This document shows, piece by piece, positions 1-11,300 of a stretch of 64,000 bases of DNA. Position numbers and translations under genes: made by a program. Numbering within the stretch: the first letter of the stretch is position 1; each line of letters begins with the position of its first letter. The stretch covers positions 310,001 through 374,000 of the forward strand of contig JALJCQ010000009.1 of the NCBI GenBank assembly GCA_023091665.1, written 5' to 3'. The notes under the pieces were generated by a model. That model saw only the letters and a list, made by a program, of their open reading frames with translations. It was not told the DNA's origin and ran no database searches. The DNA is from Pythium myriotylum. Taxonomy: Eukaryota; Oomycota; Peronosporomycetes; Pythiales; Pythiaceae.

Positions 1-1465
1 GGTCCGAGTCCGACTCACTGTCGCTGTTGGACATAACGAGTTGCATGAGATCGCGCACGGACGACAACGGCGAGATATCTTCGAGCGCGATTTCGCTTGG
101 CGGGCCACTGGGGACTGGCGGATGGCCTGCTGTGAACTTGGCGAGATCGGCGCCTTGCAGACCGATAACCTCGGTGGTCGACGCTGCCGTGCCAAGCGGA
201 CAGCGGCGTGCGATGGACTCAATCACTGCAAGCAAGGCCTCAAGACACAGCAACGTGAGCGCGTTGAGGTTGCCATTCGGACTCTCCATGGACTGGCAGT
301 TGCGCGCAAGCGACTTGCAGAGCACCTCGAACAGGTTTGTGCAGTGCACGTCGCAGTCGTAGTTGATGTAAATGTCGAGCATCATGGCCGGTTCGCGGCA
401 GAATTCGAGCAGCGACTCGAGCGCGAGCTCCTTCTGCTCGTCTGAGCACGACGGCGAGTCGATGATACGCATGTGAACACTGGTGAAGAAGACCTCGAGC
501 TGCACTTTGAGGTGGTCTTTGATCGAGTTGAAGAGGTTGAACACGACACGAAGCGTAAGCGACAGGATCGCGAGGTCCTCAGTCTCTGAGTTCTGCAGAA
601 GATACTTGGACAGATCGCCCTGCAGCACGGTCACGAGCCGCGGGTGGTTGCCCAGCCCCGTGCCGGCCGTCTCGAGCACGATGTTGATGAGTCTCAACCC
701 GAGAATACACGTGAGATCGTCCTTGGACGAGGGCGAAATGAGGCTCGAGAGAAACGTCAAGATCTGTTCGAGCAGCGGAATGCCGTAGCCAACCGGGCGC
801 GGCGGCTGGGCCTCCTCCTCAAGCGGTTCTTCTTGGTCGTCATCCTGCACATCTTTCTTGCGCGGCTCGAGCTGGTCGATGCGGTCAAAGACCGTGAGAA
901 TCAGGTGCGCGAGCGTATTCTCAGCAGCGCGGCAGAGATGGAGCGAGGACCGCGGCTGGCAGCTGATGCTGTAGCAGAGCTGCATCATTTTCCACACGTT
1001 ATCGCCCGAGATGAGATGGCCCGCATCGCTGCGCAGACAGTACTCGACCAGCTCCAGCAGCTTCATGAGCACGGCCTCGTCGTCCGCGCGGTGGGTCTCT
1101 TCAAAGCGACAGCGCGAGACGCAGACGGCGATGCGGTTGATGGCCACGTCGGCGCGCAGCGACTCGCTCGTGATGAGCCCATAGAGCAGGAACTTGTTGA
1201 GGCTCGAGATCGCCGCGCCCGTGATGAAGCCGCTCGTCTTGTCCGACTCGATGACCATGACGAAGGGCAGCAAGTAGGTGACCGTGTCCACGTCCGAGAG
1301 GTCGGTGACCCACTGGAGCTCGTAGTGGAGCTGCTTGAAGGCGCGCATCATGGGGCTCTGCGTGGCCGCCGGGATCTCCTGCTTGAAGCGGTCGGCCGAC
1401 GCCCAGCGCGCGTTCACGCGCATCATCGAGAGCACATTGTGGATCTCGCCCTTGACGCAGTTCAT
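1..1465 (-). CDS. GBF1/GNOM-type large Arf guanine-nucleotide exchange factor, N-terminal part (runs off window edge)
   Basis: Uninterrupted minus-strand frame from ATG at 1465 to base 1 (488 codons, no stop), so the C-terminal part, including the Sec7 catalytic domain, lies outside the window. The start (MNCVKGEIHNVLSMMRVNAR) resembles the DCB domain opening of GBF1/GNOM (GEI..V....K.NARW). At about residue 368 it has the HUS-box signature NYDCDV, followed by LFEVLCKSLA, typical of large ArfGEFs. An acidic insert (about residues 210-225) separates DCB from HUS. Family knowledge: such proteins activate Arf1 at the ER-Golgi interface by GDP/GTP exchange and drive COPI recruitment. The start is chosen for the GBF1-like N-terminus and because no plausible upstream exon was seen. 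A BIG/SEC7-type ArfGEF is less likely, because the opening residues fit GBF1 better. The last visible residues are a Ser/Asp-rich linker. Confidence 0.85.
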   Translation of the reverse strand, partial: MNCVKGEIHNVLSMMRVNARWASADRFKQEIPAATQSPMMRAFKQLHYELQWVTDLSDVDTVTYLLPFVMVIESDKTSGFITGAAISSLNKFLLYGLITSESLRADVAINRIAVCVSRCRFEETHRADDEAVLMKLLELVEYCLRSDAGHLISGDNVWKMMQLCYSISCQPRSSLHLCRAAENTLAHLILTVFDRIDQLEPRKKDVQDDDQEEPLEEEAQPPRPVGYGIPLLEQILTFLSSLISPSSKDDLTCILGLRLINIVLETAGTGLGNHPRLVTVLQGDLSKYLLQNSETEDLAILSLTLRVVFNLFNSIKDHLKVQLEVFFTSVHMRIIDSPSCSDEQKELALESLLEFCREPAMMLDIYINYDCDVHCTNLFEVLCKSLARNCQSMESPNGNLNALTLLCLEALLAVIESIARRCPLGTAASTTEVIGLQGADLAKFTAGHPPVPSGPPSEIALEDISPLSSVRDLMQLVMSNSDSESDSD

Positions 1466-1761
1466 CCTCGTGCAACGTGGCCTCGCGAGGAGCTACAGCA
1501 CCTTCGGGGTATCGTGTCTTCAGAACGCGGCGGCGTGTATACCGATTAAGTGCGCAGTCACACAAACGAGGGATATACATGTACACTCCGTCTAGGTATA
1601 CAGGATGATAATGACTGCGCACCCCATTAAGTACGCAGAGACACTCGCGAGGGGGCATAAATGGCTTCAAGATGCGGGGCAAAGGCTAACGGTACACTAT
1701 GGAGGCGAGGAGCACGAGGAGAGAGAACCCTCTCGTGTCTCTCTCGACAGGAGGCCGAGAT

Positions 1762-3731
1762 CTACCGGCTGTTGGTCTTCCGGCGACGCATGTGCTGCTT
1801 GGAGAGCTTGTGCAGCATCGAGTTGGTCACTTTGACGCCCAGGGCCTTCGGGATTAGCAGCTCGGGCGCGAGGAGGTTCTCGTCGTCGGTGGAAAACGTG
1901 TTGAGGAACTGCATGAGCTCTTCGATGGGCTTGCCCACAACGTGCGGTTCGGACAAATGGAGCAGTGCGAGCGTCACGCGAATCAACATCTTGAAGTTCT
2001 TCTCGAAAAGGAAGATGTCCCAGATCTTGTCCACCGTCTCACGAGGTAGAACGTTGAGGTACAGGAAGAGTGTCTGGAACCACCCGACCGTGAACATCTC
2101 GATCATGACCTTCTCCTTGTCAAAGTGCTCGCTCAACGCTGGCGTTGCGAGCTCGAATAGCCGCTGCGTCTGGAAACAATGCAGCTGCAGCTTGTGTAAC
2201 CCCGGGGAGAACATTTGTCGGAGACCGTAGTTCTCAAAAAGCGCGACGAGAATCCAGAACGCACTTTCCACTTCCAGCCGCGACGCTGCCTGGCCAGAAG
2301 ACCGGCTTGGACTCATCGGCGGGCTTTCCACACCGTCTCGCTCCGCCTTGCGCGCTAGCCGGACGGCCTCGCGAGCTTCGCTGCTCTTCTTCACGTGGTC
2401 CAAGACATGGGCTGCGATGTAGTCCATGCCTTGGCAGTACCCAACTTCCGGGAAGCGGCTTGACAGAGCGTGGAGGATGTCGCTCAGCTGGTCAATCAGC
2501 TCCTGCTCCGTGTCGTACACAGCTTCTTTGTTGGCGCCAACGACTCGCTTGTGCGGTGCGACGCGGCCGTACGTCCTTCGCACGTCGGTCAGGATCAGCT
2601 CAGTGCACTCGCCCTTGGACTTGGCCATGAGCAAGTGAGTCTCGAAATCGAGCTCGGACGCTTTGCGGATTTTCTCAACATTTGCCGAGAACTCCCAGAA
2701 CGAGAACCGGATGTGCGCGGGCATCTCACCGTACCGCACGCAGAACCGCCACAACCGCTTCTCTGATCGGATGAACGACCGACATGACCGGTTCACGAGG
2801 CTCACGCGTCCGAGCGTCTCGACGTTCCCACAGAAGAGCAGGATGTTGCCCACGATGTAGTGCGTCGCGAAGCAGCGTTCCGCCGGCGGCAGCGAGACGT
2901 CCTGTCCCTTGGAACTCGCCGTGCTGCTCCGTGACCGCCCAGTGCTCCCTACACTTGAACCTGTGCTGCTGCGCGATCTCGCTGCACGAAACCAAAAGAA
3001 CGGATAAGTGAGACTTTGGCCATAAAAAGGGAGGGGCCAACTCAGCACCACGACGTACTCAGAATGGCTGGGATCCGGTAGCTCACAGGGTTGCCGTGCT
3101 TGTAGAGCTCGAGGAAGCGGCAGCTCGCCATGGCGGGCGACTCGACGAAGACGAGCTCGATGGGCGTCTCGCCGAGGTAGTCGTTGACGACGTGCATGCC
3201 CATGGTCTGGAACTTCTCGGCCACGGGCGCCACGGCCGCCACCTTGGTCTTGATCATGGACCAGCCCTGAGATGAGCCTTCCTTCACTTTGCTCAGCGCT
3301 GGCTGCATCTTGCCGCGCCCGATGGTCGCAGCAGCACTCGCCGAGGACCGCACTTTCTCAAGCGACGGCTGGAAGCTGGGTGATTGGTATCAGAAAACCC
3401 CAACTTCGGTTAGACTAGTCTAAACCAATAGCAGTCACCCAGTCTAACCCCGTGGACTCACCGCTTGCTGGTCTTGTCGCGCACGGCCTGCATGTGGGGC
3501 GTGATCGTGTTGCGCGCCATGGTCGCGCGGTCTTTGAGCGTGCCGAACGCGTGTGTGAAGGCGCGTCCGCCCGGCTGCACGGGCGGCACGTCGTCGTTCG
3601 CCTTGCCCGGCATCGTGTCCTGTGCGCCAACGAGTCAGCTCTCGGTCTATCGAGCTCGCAACGCCCGCGTCTAAACGCTGCGGGTATACCTCCTCAGACG
3701 ACGACGAGGTGGCCGACATCGAGTGCTGCAT
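1762..3731 (-). CDS. TBC-domain Rab GTPase-activating protein with F-box-like segment
   Basis: Four exons: 3731-3690, 3619-3462, 3375-3059 and 2981-1762, with GT-AG introns of 70, 86 and 77 nt. The sum is 1737 nt, 578 residues. The TBC domain occupies roughly the C-terminal half and keeps both catalytic fingers: LTDVRRTYGR (arginine finger, IxxDxxR motif) and YCQGMDYIAA (glutamine finger). Upstream of it, a segment around NILLFCGNVETLGRVSLVNR looks like an F-box-type helical hairpin. The first ~60 residues are Ser-rich and poorly structured. Family knowledge: TBC proteins accelerate GTP hydrolysis on Rab GTPases and so control vesicle identity. An Arg/Ser-rich linker at the third splice junction was first readable in another frame; phase matching fixed the join. 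The Rab partner cannot be told from sequence. Introns 1 and 2 contain copies of a recurring GTTAGAC-like word. Confidence 0.88.
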
Positions 3732-3975
3732 GGTGGTCGAAATCGCCGAATGCCTCTTGTCTCCGCTGGATTCTCGCGCGGCGCTCGCGTCGTCCGGCTT
3801 CTCCGCCGCGCGCCTTCTTTCCTCGGCCGCCCGCCCTTCCTTTTCCCGTCGGCGACCGAGGTCGGGAACTGGGGTCTGTCTGGGCGGACTCAGGTGGCCA
3901 GTGACTAGACTCAGACGACCAAAAAAAGGGACTACCGTGACCGCGTTTCTACGATTTAGTACCCCCGTGGAGGCA

Positions 3976-4921
3976 CTATTCCGACGGAGGTGGTCTCGGT
4001 TGCCTTTCTAGCGAGCGGAGCTGCTCGAGCAATCGCGTCTGCGTCGCCAGCGTCTCGCGCGTGCGCTCGAGCAGCAGCAGCAGCTTGCGCTTGGACACGA
4101 GCACGAGTTCGTCGCCGTCGTCGGTGGTGGCGGTCGTGGTCGTGGTGGTCGCAGCGCGGCGACTTGAGTCGGCTGGCCGCGGCGTCTGTGTGACGAGGCG
4201 GTGGGTGGATGACACCTCGCGCGACTGCGCCTGTCGAACGCGCTCCAGTTCGTTGACCAGGTCGTAAATCTCATGGCGCTCCTTGGCGTGCTTCTTCTGC
4301 GGCGTTCGGTGACTGCACACGGGCCAAGCGGGTCAGCCACCTGGCTCGAAGGTCACGGACGGAGCTTCCCCCCCCACGTGTCAAGACTATCTCTCACCAC
4401 CTGTGCGCGGCGTCACGTTCGCCGTGTCGTCGCTCGCGCATCACTTCGCCGCGCCTGTTCCGCACGAGCTTGAGAAAGGCCGCGTACCCCATGCGCGGCT
4501 CGTTGAGGTTGCCCCCGTTCAAGTAGAACGCGTCAAAACCTTCATCCAGCACTTGCTCGGTGGTCGCGCGGTCGGGCACGCGCCCGAGCTCCTTGGCGCA
4601 CTGCACGTACCTCCTCAGCAGCGCCAGCTGTAGCGCCTTGCCGACACGGCGCCGCCGCGGCGTGCGCAATGGCAGAGGTTGGAACGTGGCCGAGTCGGCG
4701 TCGTCGTCCTCGTGCTCTTCGTGGTGCTCGTTCTCGGAGCCCGTGAGCAGCTCCACGTCGCTCTCTTCGGGCTCAGCCGCATCACCCAGCAGTTGCGCGT
4801 CACCCACGAGGTACCCATGGGCTCCAGTGGCCTCTGAGGCGCCGGCGAGGGCCGTCTCTTCGCCTGCATCATCCAGCAGCTCCATCATCTCCGAGCCGAC
4901 GATTTCCAGGTGACTATACAC
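3976..4921 (-). CDS. Acidic/coiled-coil protein of unknown function
   Basis: Two exons, 4921-4398 and 4312-3976 (861 nt, 286 residues). The donor could also lie 3 nt upstream, changing one residue; GTGAGA was preferred. The N-terminal third is very acidic (Glu/Asp runs, HHEEHEDDD). A central block of about 70 residues (ALLRRYVQCAKELGRVPDRA to YAAFLKLVRNRR) is rich in hydrophobic heptads and looks folded. The C-terminus is a leucine-rich coiled coil (KRKLLLLLERTRETLATQTR). No recognised catalytic motif. The gene starts 82 bp from a plus-strand gene and probably shares its promoter. I do not recognise the family; a conserved oomycete protein is the most that can be said. Confidence 0.7.
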
Positions 4922-5003
4922 CTGTATACATGGGGTTACGCGTATACGTATACGCTACGAGGTTACACATCGGTTGGGGGAATCTTGAAGAGGCGTTGGG
5001 AAG
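4922..5003. promoter_or_regulatory. Compact divergent promoter region
   Basis: Only 82 bp separate two divergent start codons (minus 4921, plus 5004). The stretch contains a short alternating run CGTATACGTATACG, which is nearly palindromic, and GGTTACACATCGGTTGGGG just before the plus-strand start. No TATA box is evident. A shared promoter is inferred from spacing alone. Confidence 0.45.
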
Positions 5004-6658
5004 ATGGCTGACATCATCGACAAGATCGGCAAGTATTTCGCGGACCAGGAGGCCCAGTTGCGCGAAAGGTACGCGCAGGCAGCCGCGACGGCTGCGCGCG
5101 CGAACGGCGCGCCGATCGCGGTGCCGCCGGCCGCGAGGCGAGTCGAACTCGCGGCGAAATCCCATGCTGAAGTCAGGCCGTCTTCGCTGCTGCGGCGACG
5201 GCTCACGGCGACGAGAGAATCAGGGAGGCCCGCTGCGTTTACTAGAGCAGAGAGTGTTGAGCGTGAAGGCTCCGGGTGGGTGGCCACGCACGAGCAACCG
5301 TCGGCGAGATCGGCGGCAGAGAGCTCCCGAGATGACGGGAGTAGCATGGGAAGCCGGTGGACCACGTCGGAGAGTGGCGGTGACGACGACGCGGCTTCGT
5401 CGTCAGCGCTGTCGACGAGAAGCAGCAAGTCGATAAAGATGAAGAAGAAAAAGAAGAAGAAAAAGAAGATATCGGTGGAAATGGCGAGCAAAGAGGAAGA
5501 GGAGAAGGCCAAGCAGCAGCGCGCCGCCGAGGGCCACGCGCGTGCACAAGAGCGAGCGCGGCGCCTCCAGCACGAGAAAGCAGAGCGCGAGCGGCAGCAG
5601 CAGAGTGAGCGCGAGGCCAGCGCAGCGAGGCTCCAGGAAGAGATGCGCAAGATCGAGGAGATCCGCCGGCGAGGCAAGACTTTTGCCATGCGACTGCGTC
5701 CACAATCCGCGCCGACAACTCCGCAGACAAGGACGCCACAGTCACGAGAGGAAACCAATGTCCAGACGTGGATGGTGGATGATGCAGCATCCAAGCCTCA
5801 AGAAGAGATGGAACCCAAGCCCCGCGTGGGGTTTCTGGCAGAGATTGAACGGCGGATGAAGAGTGAGGTAGGATGCAAACGAGTTTGAGGCTTCGCTATG
5901 TGGAGGAGCCTTATATATTGTGCCAGATGCTAGCGGAGATGGAAGAGAATGAACGGCTCTTCCTCGCCCACACTCAAGAAGCAGAGGAGCATGCTCGACT
6001 GGAGGCGCAATTACGGAAAGCCAACGACCTGAACGCTATCAAGCAAGAACGTGTCGACTCGCTGATAAAGGCCAAAGAGGCTATGGAAAAAGAGATCCAA
6101 GAGAACCAGGCCTTGGCGCTGGATCTCAAGCAGCAACGGCTTCAGCTAGAGGAGAAGAGTCGGCGCGAGCGACAGCTCAAGCAGCGAGAAGCCGAGCGCG
6201 AGATCCACGCGCGGCTGCTGCGTGAGGAGTCCCAACGACTTGTGGATGAGGAGCGTAGAAGGAGTGACGTGGCGGCTGAGGCGCGAGCCAAGGCCAAACA
6301 GCGCGTGCAGTCACGCGCAGCGCTGCTCAAGCGCGTGCTCCATGGGTGCGACATCCGATCCGAAACCAAACCATCGCGGAACCAGGACGAGGAGGATCGA
6401 GACGCGAATAAAACAGAAACGAAGAGGGCGCCATCGTTACTAGAGATGGCGCCTGAACTGGCTGGGTTTGAAGAGGACGGACTGACAGGATGCAATGATC
6501 CACCACATAGTCCACCGAGGCAAGATCAGCCGCTATTATTTCGCGGAGTTCTGTTGAAGGAAACCGGCTCGTTCCAGTGGAGCGTGCCCGAATTGTCAAA
6601 CACGCAGATTCACGAGATTCTGCGAGAGGAACTGACCAACTTATCCGACGGCGACTGA
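5004..6658 (+). CDS. Long charged coiled-coil protein, unknown function
   Basis: Two exons, 5004-5867 and 5927-6658, with a 59-nt intron (GTAGG...CAG). The join gives MKSE/MLAEMEE in phase 0 and 531 residues. The N-terminus (MADIIDKIGKYFADQEAQLR) is helical. Residues ~40-140 are low complexity, ending in a run of lysines (about residue 145). Residues ~160-430 are almost continuous Glu/Lys/Arg/Gln heptads, a strong coiled-coil pattern. The C-terminal ~40 residues (LFRGVLLKETGSFQWSVPEL, then a helix) are distinct and may be a short binding module. No enzyme motif. Cytoskeletal or centrosomal proteins often look like this, but that is only analogy. It ends 84 bp from the convergent deaminase gene. 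Confidence 0.78.
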
Positions 6659-6742
6659 ACATGAAAGAAAAGAGTCACATATATACGGACACACGGGTCA
6701 CTCGCGAAGCCTGTGAGGAGGAACCACTTCGCAAGGATCGCT

Positions 6743-8193
6743 CTATGCCTGCTGCTTCTTCTTCTGGAGTTCGTCGTGGAAGTCGCGAATCTCATCGTGC
6801 CACTTGGCGACGTCGCGCTTTATGTCGGTCTCGAGCACGTTCGTAAGCTTGCGCTCCGACAGCACCTGCTTGCCGTTGACCCAGACGTCCGACACACTGC
6901 GCAGCACCACGTTAGCACAAGACACTTCGCCACAGAAACATCAGGTAAAAGAACGTACTTCTCACGGCCAGCGACATAGACGACGTGGCTGATGGCGTCG
7001 TACATGGGGATCATCTCGATGTTGTCGCACGAGATGGCGACGAGATCCGCGCGCTTGCCGACCTCAATCGAGCCGATTTCCTTCTCGAGACCGACAGCCT
7101 TGGCGCCGTTGAGCGTTGCGAGCTGCAGCGCCGTGGCTGCCGGCACGCTCGTGCTCTCCATCGAGTCGACCTTGGCGAGGATCGCTGCGAGCTTAGTCTC
7201 GTTAAACATGTTGAGCGAGTTGTTACTCGCCGCACCGTCCGTGCCGACTGCAACATTAACTCCGCTCGCCAAGAGCTTGGACACGGGGCAGATACCCGAC
7301 GCGAGCTTGAGGTTGGACGACGGGCAGTGGACAACCGATGTGCCGGCGGCCGCGACGTCCGCGATCTCCTCGTCCGTGAGCTGCGTCATGTGCACGGCGA
7401 TGAGTCGCTCCGACAAAAGTCCGAGGCGCTTGAAGTTGGCGATCGGGCGCAGCTTCTCATCGCTCATGTGGCAGTTCATCGAGCCCTTGTTCTGGTGGAG
7501 GCTGTCTTCGCACTCGGCGACGGTCTCGTGGAGGTGGATGCTGATCGGCACATTGAACTCCTTCGAGAGCTCGTTCACCTTGAGCAGGCTGTCCTCGCTG
7601 ACAGTGTACGGCGCGTGCGGCGCGACCGTCAGGTGGATGGTCTCGTGGTTCTTGTACTTCTCCAGCATCGCGCGCGCCTTGGCGAAGTAGTCGTCCGGAC
7701 CGGAGCCGTACGCCGACGGGAACTGCATCACGATCTGACCCACAACGCCACGCAGACCAACGCGCTCGAGCGCATCGATCGCATCCTGCGGGAAGAAGTA
7801 CATGTCGTTGCAACACGTCGTACCGCTGCGGATCATCTCGGCGGCCGCGTGGACCGTGCCGTCGTGCACGAACGACGGGCTCACGAACTTGCCCTCGGCC
7901 GGCCAGATATCCTGCGCGAGCCAGTCGCAAAGTGGCTTATCATCCGAAAGCCCACGTAGCAAGTTCATCGCGGCGTGCGAGTGGCCGTTCACGAAGCCCG
8001 GGATGAGGATGTGGTCCTGTAGGTCCTTGGTGTTCTTCGGCTCGTACTTGGCCTCGGCCTCGGCACGAGGGAGCAAGTCCACGATGCGCGAGCCGGCGAT
8101 CACGACTGCGTGGTCGCGGAGCACGACGTTGGTCGGCACGACCGGGATGACATGGCGCGCGTAGAGCACGAGGTCGGCCAGCAGCTTGCTCAT
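6743..8193 (-). CDS. 5-methylthioadenosine/S-adenosylhomocysteine deaminase-like amidohydrolase
   Basis: Two exons, 8193-6959 and 6896-6743 (1389 nt, 462 residues), with a 62-nt intron. The splice restores AGREN-VSDVWVNGK, the usual C-terminal strand of this family. Metal-dependent amidohydrolase signatures: PGFVNGHSHAAMNLLRG (HxH metal ligands), HLHETVAECED, the VHMTQL histidine, and GTDGAASNNSLNMFNE (catalytic Asp). Family knowledge: MtaD/SAH deaminases convert methylthioadenosine and S-adenosylhomocysteine to inosine derivatives; close relatives include TrzN/AtzA-type hydrolases, so substrate assignment is tentative. The start at 8193 (MSKLLADLVLYARHV) matches the family start; an in-frame ATG further upstream adds an unlikely tail. 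This type is widespread in bacteria, which makes ancient transfer plausible. Confidence 0.88.
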
Positions 8194-8342
8194 GGTGGTC
8201 GGACGCCTAGCGAAACAGAAGAAGACCAAGTGACTGGCGGGCTGTCTTGTCAAACGTGGCGGTTGCGCGAAGGTAGATGAAGGGATCAGATAACGAGAAC
8301 GAACATGGGTTCAAAATGGCATTCTAACGGAGGAGCTCTTCG

Positions 8343-11300
8343 TTATGACTGCAGCACGGCTCGGAAGGCCTCGATCTGCGCGTCCGAGAACCCGGCGTGC
8401 AACAGCACGCGGTCGACACGAGTCTGCTTGATCTCGCTGGGAGAGCCAGCAGAGAACGAGGAGCTGTCGTAGCTCAGGAGATGGCGCCAGACCACGGGCG
8501 AGGCGTCTGCGACGAGATCCTGGAGCAGCTTTTGACGCGAGAAACTGAACTCGGCCTTGTCCTCGTTCCCAAAGACGTACGCAACGGTGTGGTGGATCGC
8601 GAGCCAGTACGCGAACGGACCTCGTTCGTGAGTGATCACACCGCTTCGTCTTGTCGCAATCGAGCTCTTCATGGTACGGATGAGCGTCTCGTCACTCCGC
8701 TTGGCGTCACGCGTAGCGCGCTGACCGGTCGCGTCCCGCGCTTGCGAGCCACTGAATGGCTCAAGTCGGTGGAGAAGATTGCTGCCGGCGAGTTCTTTCC
8801 AGACCCACTTACGGATCTCGAGCGGGAAGTCGTGCAGTAAAAACAACGTCACGAGCCGCGAAAAGTGCGTGTTGCCAAAGGAATTGGATGTAAACTCGTT
8901 CACGAGACGCTCGACAAACGTCATGACGGTCTCTGTCTCAGTCGTGAACGACTTGGGTGCGTCGGTGGATGGACTTGGCTCTTCGCGCTTCTCGCCTGCC
9001 TCGATGCTCTCGAACTGACGCAGATTCCGCAAAAGCCCGTCATACAAAGCTGTCGGATTCGAGTTGGTGAGCACGCTCAGCGCGTACTTTTGCAGAAGCT
9101 TGGAGAGCGCGAGGTCGACGTACTCGTCAAAAAGGACCTCTGTGCCGGCGAAGAAGACATGCATCAGGTGGAAGAGCTTGTCTTCGTCTCCGAGTTCGCT
9201 CTGTTCAGAGGACGAACTGCGAACGGCTCCAACGATCGCTTCAAGCTGGTCGATGTAGCGACACGCAGCGCTGACGATGACCTTCATCTCTTCAGACTCA
9301 GCGTGAGAAGGACCGAGTGTACTCGCCGACCGCGGCTTCTGCTTCGGGTCGTTGCCGCTCGGCGATGACGAGTACTCTAAGCGAGAGAACGGACAGAACA
9401 TCCAGAAGAAAGGCAACGGCAGATTCGAGCTGATGTACTCGTGCTCATCCTGTGGCTCCACGAGGTGGCATGTCTGCTTCTGCTTCGGGTTCGTGCCAGC
9501 CGCGAATAGCAAACGTGAGTGTTCTTCTTGCTCTTTCGTGCTGTTGACCAGCGCCTGGTAGATTGGAGTAAGTACGCGCCCCATGACAGTGGCGTCGTTC
9601 AGATCGGGGAAGAACCCGGTCTTCTGCAGAACGAGCGGGTTAAACAGCACTTCCATGAAGAGGCTGTGGATCCAGAACTGGTGACCTGGCTTCAGATCTT
9701 GGATAACTCGTAGTGCTCCAGCGTAAATGGACTGGATGAACGCATCGTCCTGATGGTTTGCGAGGAGATACAAGCCGTTTGCGACCAGCAGCAACTCACA
9801 CGTCGTGAGTGTGTCGTGTGCGCAAGTCGATGTCACCAGCGAGGAGAAGAACGGCTTGGTTTTAAAGAAAAACTGCTTCCGCACTTCGTCCTCGTCTTCA
9901 TCGTCGTTCACAAGATCCGAGTTGAGCGCCTGGGCACTGAACGAAGCAGCTGCTACGAACAGGCTACGACCGCGCGCTGTTTCCTGCACCATTTCTCTTA
10001 GTGGTGACGTTACCAGTCTTGACTCCAGTACCTTGAACGTGGCGATGAATGGCGCTCGGTCCAAGTGGAATTTCCCGACGAGTTTGCTGCAGGACGTGAG
10101 GAACTGCAACGCTGCCTCAACGACTGAGCTGTCCTCGAGATTGTCTTGATTCGTCAGTCTCCGGTTAATTTCGTCCCTTGCAAGTTGTATAAAATATCCA
10201 AACTGGTTGAAGTAGTGCTGGGCCTCGTGGATTGTGTCCAGCCGGGCGAAGGCCTCGAGTGCGTAGAAGATCGCCGTTTGGCATCGGTCCGACCATCGCT
10301 TAACGCCGGAAGACTCCTTCGACTTGTCGTGGACAAGGTTCACGGCGTCAAAGCCACACAATAGCGGGTACATGTACGAGAAAGAGTGGAAGTCGAGTCC
10401 ATAGCCAAGCAGCACCCGCCAGATGCGGAGGCATTCGAGCTGGATGGCGTCCAGAGGGCTCTGGTCAGCAACTTGGTCGATGCGCAGCCCGAGGAATCCC
10501 TTGGTCGTCTGAATGATCCCGCTCTCCATGAACAACGACGCGACCGAGCGGCTGCCTTGGCAGAGCACACGCACGAGGCGAAGTGTCTTGCGAGTGAAAG
10601 CTGCAGCCTGAGCAAACTCCTCGGCGGGCTCGGTCTGGAGCGTCAGCACACGCTCGTTCTCGAGGGACCTGGTCTGCAGGGCTTTCATGAGCTTGCGATC
10701 GGCCGCGATCGCCTGTGCACTGCGAGGCGAGTGGGCTCCAATGCGAATCAGAATGTCGAGCAGTTTATCCGTGGCATCCACATCGGGCAGCTGGATCGTC
10801 GTGAGAATATAACACACACGCGTGACGATCGTCATCTTAAGCAGGCCCTGGATCGGGTCCAGCGACGAGAGTTCCTGGTCGCCGATCTTGCTGCCATCTT
10901 CCTCCGACTCGCCCGTGTCGATGTAGATCACTTCCTGCAGCAATTCGTCTCTCGTCGTGCCTTCGTCCACTTGGACATGGATCTTCGGCACACCCACGAC
11001 CGTTCCTCTCGTCGCGTCCAACAACTCGTCTTCACTTTTACTTTCTTCCTCGCACAGAAACGCATGCAGTGCCGTGATCGCAGCACTGAGCGCCGTGTAA
11101 TTCTGGTCGTCGAGAGTCATCCTGAGCGCCACGGGCAGCTCGGCCGGCAGCACCGCCGGCACCAGGGCCCTGTCACCGCGTCGTCGCTGCTGCTGTCGTT
11201 TCACAAGCACCTTGGCGATCGTCGTGAGCGCCACGGCTCGCTGGCTCGCGACTGTCGACCGAGCGAGGTGCAGCAGCTCGTCCATCGTGTAGCCGGCGGC

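Noticed and set aside
644..1549. 301-codon plus-strand open frame
   Set aside because: Antisense of the ArfGEF gene, whose minus frame contains the HUS box.
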